Source: SVEL01 sp045126215
Lineage (GTDB): Bacteria > Bacillota > Clostridia > Lachnospirales > Lachnospiraceae
Direction: 5' to 3'
Assembly: GCA_045126215.1 (NCBI GenBank)
Contig: JBGVOD010000038.1
Coordinates: 1-64,000, forward strand
DNA length: 64,000 bases
In this document: positions 60,401-64,000 of the stretch, piece after piece
How positions within the stretch are numbered: the stretch's first letter is position 1
How the letters are laid out: each line of letters opens with the position of its first letter
The notes under the pieces: generated by a model
What the model saw: the letters and a program-made list of their open reading frames with translations, nothing else
The model's database searches: none
Told to the model about the DNA's origin: nothing
Made by a program: the position numbers and the translations under genes

Positions 60401-62230
60401 TTATAATAAAAATCCGTTTATTACAATCTGCACTTCTTTCTTCCCCATATACTCATTAATTGTAGGATAATAAATAAAAGATGATGTAAGTCCTATATCA
60501 AGTCCCATCTTAAGTTTTCTAAGATTTTCTTCTCCATATTTTTCTGATACTGCCTGCATAAAATTTTCAAATCCAGCAAACATCACTGCTGTTATATAAC
60601 TTCCATTATCAAAGACTTCAAATCTTCCAAACTTACCATTTTTCCCCATGGTTTTAAGCTTTCTGATTTTAACATCTTTTATAGCAAAAACAGGTTTTTC
60701 ATTATCTTTTCCATATGGTTCTAACTTCGATAAATCATCAATAAGTTTTTCACCTAAATATGCAACCGGTACAGGAACATCTATCCAAACCTTTTTAATC
60801 ATATCCTCATCTGTTAGTTCATTCACTTCATTAAGTTTATGTCTAAAATCTGATATATTACTTTCATCTAATGATAATCCTGCAGCCATTTTATGGCCTC
60901 CAAATCTTATCAATAGGTTCTTCACCTTATTTAGCTGTTCAAACATATCATAATTTTCTATAGAACGTCCTGAGCCCTTGATACACTCATCTCCCCTTGT
61001 AAGAATAATTGTTGGTTTGTTATATTTTTCCCTTATTCTTCCTGCAATTATCCCTGCTATACTTTCATGAGTTTCAGGCAGATATATTACAAGAACCTTA
61101 TCTTTACCATACTTTTCAGCCTGCTTCTCTGCCTGTTTTTCGCCATCATCTGTCATTTCTTTTCTCACATTATTGAGAGAAACAAGTTCTTCTGCAAGAA
61201 CTATAGACTTATCAGCGTTTTTTTCTCTAAGAAGACTATATCCTTTTTTTGCAGACTCAAGTCTTCCACTTGCATTTAAACATGGACCTATTATAAAACC
61301 TATATGATATGAAGTTATTTCTTTATCATCAAGGTTACTGCACTTAATCAATGAAGACAATCCTATATTTATTACTTTATTATTTTCATTTGACTCATTA
61401 AGTATTTTCAGACCTTCTTTTACAATTATTCTATTCTCATCTTTTAAACTTACAACATCACCTACTGTGGCTATTGCAGCACAAACCAACAATTCATCAA
61501 ATAGTCCATGTAACTTTTCTATATCATTCTTATTAAATCCATATAAAGAACATTCTGCTTCTGAATAATCACATATCCTGTTGTACAGTGCCACTGCGAA
61601 TTTATAGGCAATTCCTGCACCACATAAATCTTTAAAAGGATAACAGCAATCCGGCTGTTTATGATTTACTACTGCATCAGCTTCCACTCTTTTATATGTC
61701 TTTATTCCATCAATTACCTCAAAGGGAACTTCGTGATGATCCGTTACCACAACAGTCATTCTTAGTTCTTTTGCATGCTTTATCTCCTCAATTGCAGCAA
61801 TTCCATTATCACAAGTGATAATGACTTCTACATGTTCTACATTTGCTTTATCAATAATATTCTTATTTATTCCATATCCATCTTTGATTCTGTCAGGAAT
61901 ATCCATTGAAACCTTTGCCTTTAATACTTCGATTGCAGATACCAGTATATATGTAGAACATATTCCATCTATGTCATAATCACCTATGACCCTTATGTTT
62001 TTTCCTTCTTTTATCGCATTTAAAATTATATCAACTGCCTTATCCATGTCTTTAAATTCATATGGATCATTAAGCATAGACAAATCACCATTTAAGTATT
62101 TATCATAATCTTTCTCCAGTATAATATCTCTGTTTCTTATGATCCTTGCGATAACAGGTTCTATATTAAATTTTTCGGCCAATTCATTAAAATCAGCCTT
62201 CTTGCCATATATCATCCATTTTTCTTGCAT
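60401..62230 (-). CDS. recJ: Single-stranded-DNA-specific exonuclease RecJ
   Basis: This 609-residue 5'-3' exonuclease has the DHH phosphoesterase motifs: RVIGDYDIDGICSTYIL, ITCDNGIAA, VVVTDHHEVP, CGAGIAYK, and the DHHA1 domain with IAGRIREKYNKPTIIL, GSGRSI and FGGHKMAAG; an OB-fold region follows (KDVKIRKLKTMGKNGKFGRFEV, in part). It acts in recombination and repair. The ATG at 62230 follows GAGAG by 9 nt; an upstream TTG is possible. It is longer than minimal RecJ and matches the usual 560-800 range. Confidence 0.95.
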   Translation of the reverse strand: MQEKWMIYGKKADFNELAEKFNIEPVIARIIRNRDIILEKDYDKYLNGDLSMLNDPYEFKDMDKAVDIILNAIKEGKNIRVIGDYDIDGICSTYILVSAIEVLKAKVSMDIPDRIKDGYGINKNIIDKANVEHVEVIITCDNGIAAIEEIKHAKELRMTVVVTDHHEVPFEVIDGIKTYKRVEADAVVNHKQPDCCYPFKDLCGAGIAYKFAVALYNRICDYSEAECSLYGFNKNDIEKLHGLFDELLVCAAIATVGDVVSLKDENRIIVKEGLKILNESNENNKVINIGLSSLIKCSNLDDKEITSYHIGFIIGPCLNASGRLESAKKGYSLLREKNADKSIVLAEELVSLNNVRKEMTDDGEKQAEKQAEKYGKDKVLVIYLPETHESIAGIIAGRIREKYNKPTIILTRGDECIKGSGRSIENYDMFEQLNKVKNLLIRFGGHKMAAGLSLDESNISDFRHKLNEVNELTDEDMIKKVWIDVPVPVAYLGEKLIDDLSKLEPYGKDNEKPVFAIKDVKIRKLKTMGKNGKFGRFEVFDNGSYITAVMFAGFENFMQAVSEKYGEENLRKLKMGLDIGLTSSFIYYPTINEYMGKKEVQIVINGFLL

Positions 62231-62252
62231 ATCCAAATTCTCTCTTTTTGCT

Positions 62253-62284
62253 CTCGGCTCTAATTATTTCCGAGTTTTTTCTTT
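62253..62284 (+). terminator. Orphan terminator-like hairpin at the left edge of the palindrome
   Basis: CTCGG pairs with CCGAG around a 12-nt loop, followed by TTTTTTCTTT on plus. No plus-strand gene precedes it; it lies in the recJ leader and points into the palindrome. Confidence 0.6.
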
Positions 62285-62610
62285 ATAGTATTTTGATGTC
62301 AAAAGATATATTTTAATACTATGATTATCATATTGCACAAAGTATATATAGGCATTTGTGACTTTTGCAGGATATTAGTGTTTCTTAATGTTCTTTAAAG
62401 AAATAGCGATTTGGCGGCACGGATGCCGACAAAAGGCTGAACTGAGCCATGGATGGCGAATTTCAGCCGGTTGCGTCCTTTGACAAGAAAGAATATTAAG
62501 AACATTTAGAAACCCTTATATCCGAAAAACGGAGCAAAGGGCGATATACTTTGTGCAATATGTCATAAAAAATTACAAATATACCTTTTGACACTCTACC
62601 CTTTATAAAA
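62281..62610. repeat. Long imperfect palindromic element with GC-rich structured core
   Basis: The two halves are reverse complements with scattered mismatches. GTCAAAAGATATATTT (62299 on) faces AAATATACCTTTTGAC, ending 62592. CATATTGCACAAAGTATAT (62329-62347) faces ATACTTTGTGCAATATG, ending 62562. GGATATTAG..TTTCTTAATGTTCTT (62370-62394) faces the segment at about 62496-62523. The centre (about 62411-62500) is much richer in GC than its surroundings and holds nested stems: CGGCA/TGCCG (62415-62427), GGCTGAA/TTCAGCC, and GCCAT/ATGGC. No transposase or frame is present. One arm recurs at 51587-51755. Confidence 0.88.
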
Positions 62611-62644
62611 CAAAAAACTCTCCTCAAGTATACCTTAAGGAGAG
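62611..62644 (-). terminator. Terminator of the SecDF gene
   Basis: CTCTCCT pairs with AGGAGAG, followed on the minus strand by TTTTTTGTTTTATAA. The T-run joins directly to the right end of the palindromic element. Confidence 0.88.
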
Positions 62645-62659
62645 CAAAAATAATATCTT

Positions 62660-64000
62660 TTATTTATTTTCCTTAGCATATTTTCTCTTTTCCATCACAT
62701 ACCACAATGCACCTGTAATGAATACTGAAGAATATGCACCGCAAAGGATACCTACCATAAGTGGCATTGCAAATTCTTTAATTGATGTTACACCAAATAC
62801 ATAAAGAGCAGCTACCATTACAAATGTAGTGAATGATGAATAAACTGTTCTTGTAAGTGTCTGTGTAATACTCTTATTTACAACTTCCTTAACATCCGGA
62901 TTCTTACCGGCACTCTTCATATTTTCTCTAACTCTATCGAATATAACGATAGTTGCGTTGATAGAATAACCAAGAATTGTAAGCATACAAGCGATAAATG
63001 TATTACCAACAGTTGTCCATGATACAACATAGAATGTAAGAACAACTAATACGTCATGGCAAAGTGCAATAACAGCACTTGAAGCAAATCCAAAGTTTCT
63101 GAATCTTATAAAGATATAAATCAACATACAAATTACTGAAATAACAACAGCCACAATTGCATCATTTGTCATTTCACCACTAATTGTAGAGCTTACACTT
63201 ACCTCTTCAAAGCTACTTTCTATAGCACCAAAATTCTCAACAAGTAATTTCTTAATGCTTGTCATTACAGAAGGATCTAACTCCTTTGTTCTTATAACAA
63301 ACTGATTTGTATCTGTTACTTCATTACCAACAACGTCTGCATCATTAGTTATTTTAATTATTTCAGGTAAAATCTTTTGGTTAAAATCATCAATTGTATA
63401 CTTGTCTTCGAATTCAACTGTTGTTGAAAGACCTCCCTGGAATTCAACACTGTAATTTAATTCATTATTTCTTCCATCAATATTTCCACTGTTATTAACA
63501 AATAATCCTGCAATACCAACAAGAATAACTATTATTGAAGCTGCAAAGCATAAACCTTTCTTACCAAGGAAATTGAAAGTGTTTCTCTCTTTTGTAACAC
63601 CATACATGCCAACTTTATTTGCACCCATATTATACATTAAATATAATAAACCTCTTGTAACAACCATAGCTGTAAACATTGAGATTGCAATACCTATAGC
63701 AAGTGTCTGGGCAAATCCTTTAACAGGGCCTGAACCTCTATACATAAGTACTATAGCAGCAATAAATGTTGTAACGTTACCATCCACAATTGCTGATGTA
63801 GCTTTCTTAAAACCAGTCTTAATCGCACCTGCAACATCATTTGACTTAGCAAGCTCTTCCTTAATACGCGCAAATATAATAACATTTGCATCTACAGCCA
63901 TACCAATTGAAAGTATAATACCAGCAATACCAGGCAGTGTAAGTGTCATATCAAAGCCATTTAATGCCAGTAATTCAAGTGCTACATAGAAAATTAAAGC
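62660..64000 (-). CDS. secDF: Protein translocase SecDF fusion, N-terminal part outside the window
   Basis: The visible 446 residues run in frame to the window edge (64000), so the start is missing. The first part is the C-terminal membrane region of SecD: PGIAGIILSIGMAVDANVIIFARIKEEL and the helices up to LLYLMYNMGAN. After a short linker SecF follows: a membrane helix, VEFQGGLSTTVEFEDKYTI, an outer domain, then four helices with SVICMLIYIFIRFRNFGFA, ALCHDVLVVL and YSINATIVIFDRVREN. SecD and SecF are separate in many bacteria but fused in Bacillus and many clostridia. The complex helps protein export, with SecG encoded at 11402-11641. It ends in a strong terminator. Confidence 0.94.
   Translation of the reverse strand, partial: ALIFYVALELLALNGFDMTLTLPGIAGIILSIGMAVDANVIIFARIKEELAKSNDVAGAIKTGFKKATSAIVDGNVTTFIAAIVLMYRGSGPVKGFAQTLAIGIAISMFTAMVVTRGLLYLMYNMGANKVGMYGVTKERNTFNFLGKKGLCFAASIIVILVGIAGLFVNNSGNIDGRNNELNYSVEFQGGLSTTVEFEDKYTIDDFNQKILPEIIKITNDADVVGNEVTDTNQFVIRTKELDPSVMTSIKKLLVENFGAIESSFEEVSVSSTISGEMTNDAIVAVVISVICMLIYIFIRFRNFGFASSAVIALCHDVLVVLTFYVVSWTTVGNTFIACMLTILGYSINATIVIFDRVRENMKSAGKNPDVKEVVNKSITQTLTRTVYSSFTTFVMVAALYVFGVTSIKEFAMPLMVGILCGAYSSVFITGALWYVMEKRKYAKENK

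Larger units (their letters stand above)
62237..62659. other. Large intergenic region holding the palindromic repeat and two terminators
   Basis: Between recJ and the SecDF gene there is no coding frame of note. Nearly all the space is taken by the palindrome (62281-62610) and flanking hairpins. The recJ promoter must lie inside the repeat; TTGACA (on minus, 62295-62300) is seen with TATAAA only 9 bp later, which is too close for a normal promoter. Confidence 0.7.

Noticed and set aside
62237..62659. Transposase remnant within the palindrome
   Set aside because: No frame of more than a few dozen codons and no transposase motif can be found in any of the six frames.

Overview
The window is AT-rich, gene-dense chromosomal DNA from a Gram-positive, low-GC Firmicute. 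The best fit is a spore-forming member of the Lachnospiraceae/Clostridia. Supporting signs are a glycolytic cluster gap-pgk-tpiA-gpmI, a secG-rnr-smpB-ssrA trans-translation cluster, sigG-ylmC-nrdR, infC-rpmI-rplT, a homoserine transacetylase of MetA type, and DUF5688 and DUF1540 proteins. Canonical TTGACA-17-TATAAT promoters and strong GGAGG ribosome sites occur throughout. I cannot assign a genus from sequence alone. Most genes lie on the minus strand, so the reading direction is mainly right to left.

Layout. 0.2-6.3 kb: a signalling and accessory stretch with a lone receiver, an EAL phosphodiesterase, a small TetR regulon (tetR, MBL-fold hydrolase, DUF1330) with two matched palindromic operators, a decayed XRE regulator and a GNAT-DUF3795 fusion. 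6.4-6.9 kb: an array of about 85-bp tandem repeats, each carrying a CGGCT/AGCCG inverted repeat. 6.9-16.5 kb: tmRNA, a patatin-like lipase, smpB, rnr, secG and the glycolysis genes. 16.7-21.2 kb: a PHP phosphatase, a hybrid sensor kinase and a DRE-TIM aldolase. 21.3-27.0 kb: one long operon, rex, coiled-coil protein, acpS, nnrDE, mazF, CNNM-type membrane protein, yebC. 27.1-34.0 kb: chemoreceptor, BMP-type lipoprotein, carbamate kinase, DD-carboxypeptidase and a Cache-PAS membrane sensor. 33.8-41.9 kb: cysteine desulfurase, flippase, metA, ligA, an RluF-like pseudouridine synthase and a membrane GGDEF protein. 41.9-51.5 kb: membrane proteins of unknown role, tRNA-Arg, efp, aroD-aroK-vanZ, aroE, and a NAGPA-domain operon. 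51.6-53.8 kb: two divergent tRNA-Leu genes and infC-rpmI-rplT with a leader attenuator. 53.9-64.0 kb: DUF1540, a YtrA-type GntR/ABC operon, yqeG, nrdR, ylmC, sigG, recJ and a SecDF fusion cut by the window edge.

No prophage, CRISPR array or transposase is visible. The most unusual non-coding structure is a long imperfect palindrome at about 62.28-62.61 kb with a GC-rich core. A shortened homologous copy lies at about 51.59-51.76 kb. Each end of each copy touches a terminator-like hairpin, and the whole looks like a small non-autonomous or structured-RNA repeat family. Other points of interest are the tandem hairpin array beside ssrA, a tRNA-Leu with an A34 anticodon (AAG), a MazF toxin with no antitoxin inside an NADH-sensing operon, and a BMP lipoprotein paired with a chemoreceptor. 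All functional calls rest on recognising motifs by eye; no database search was run.
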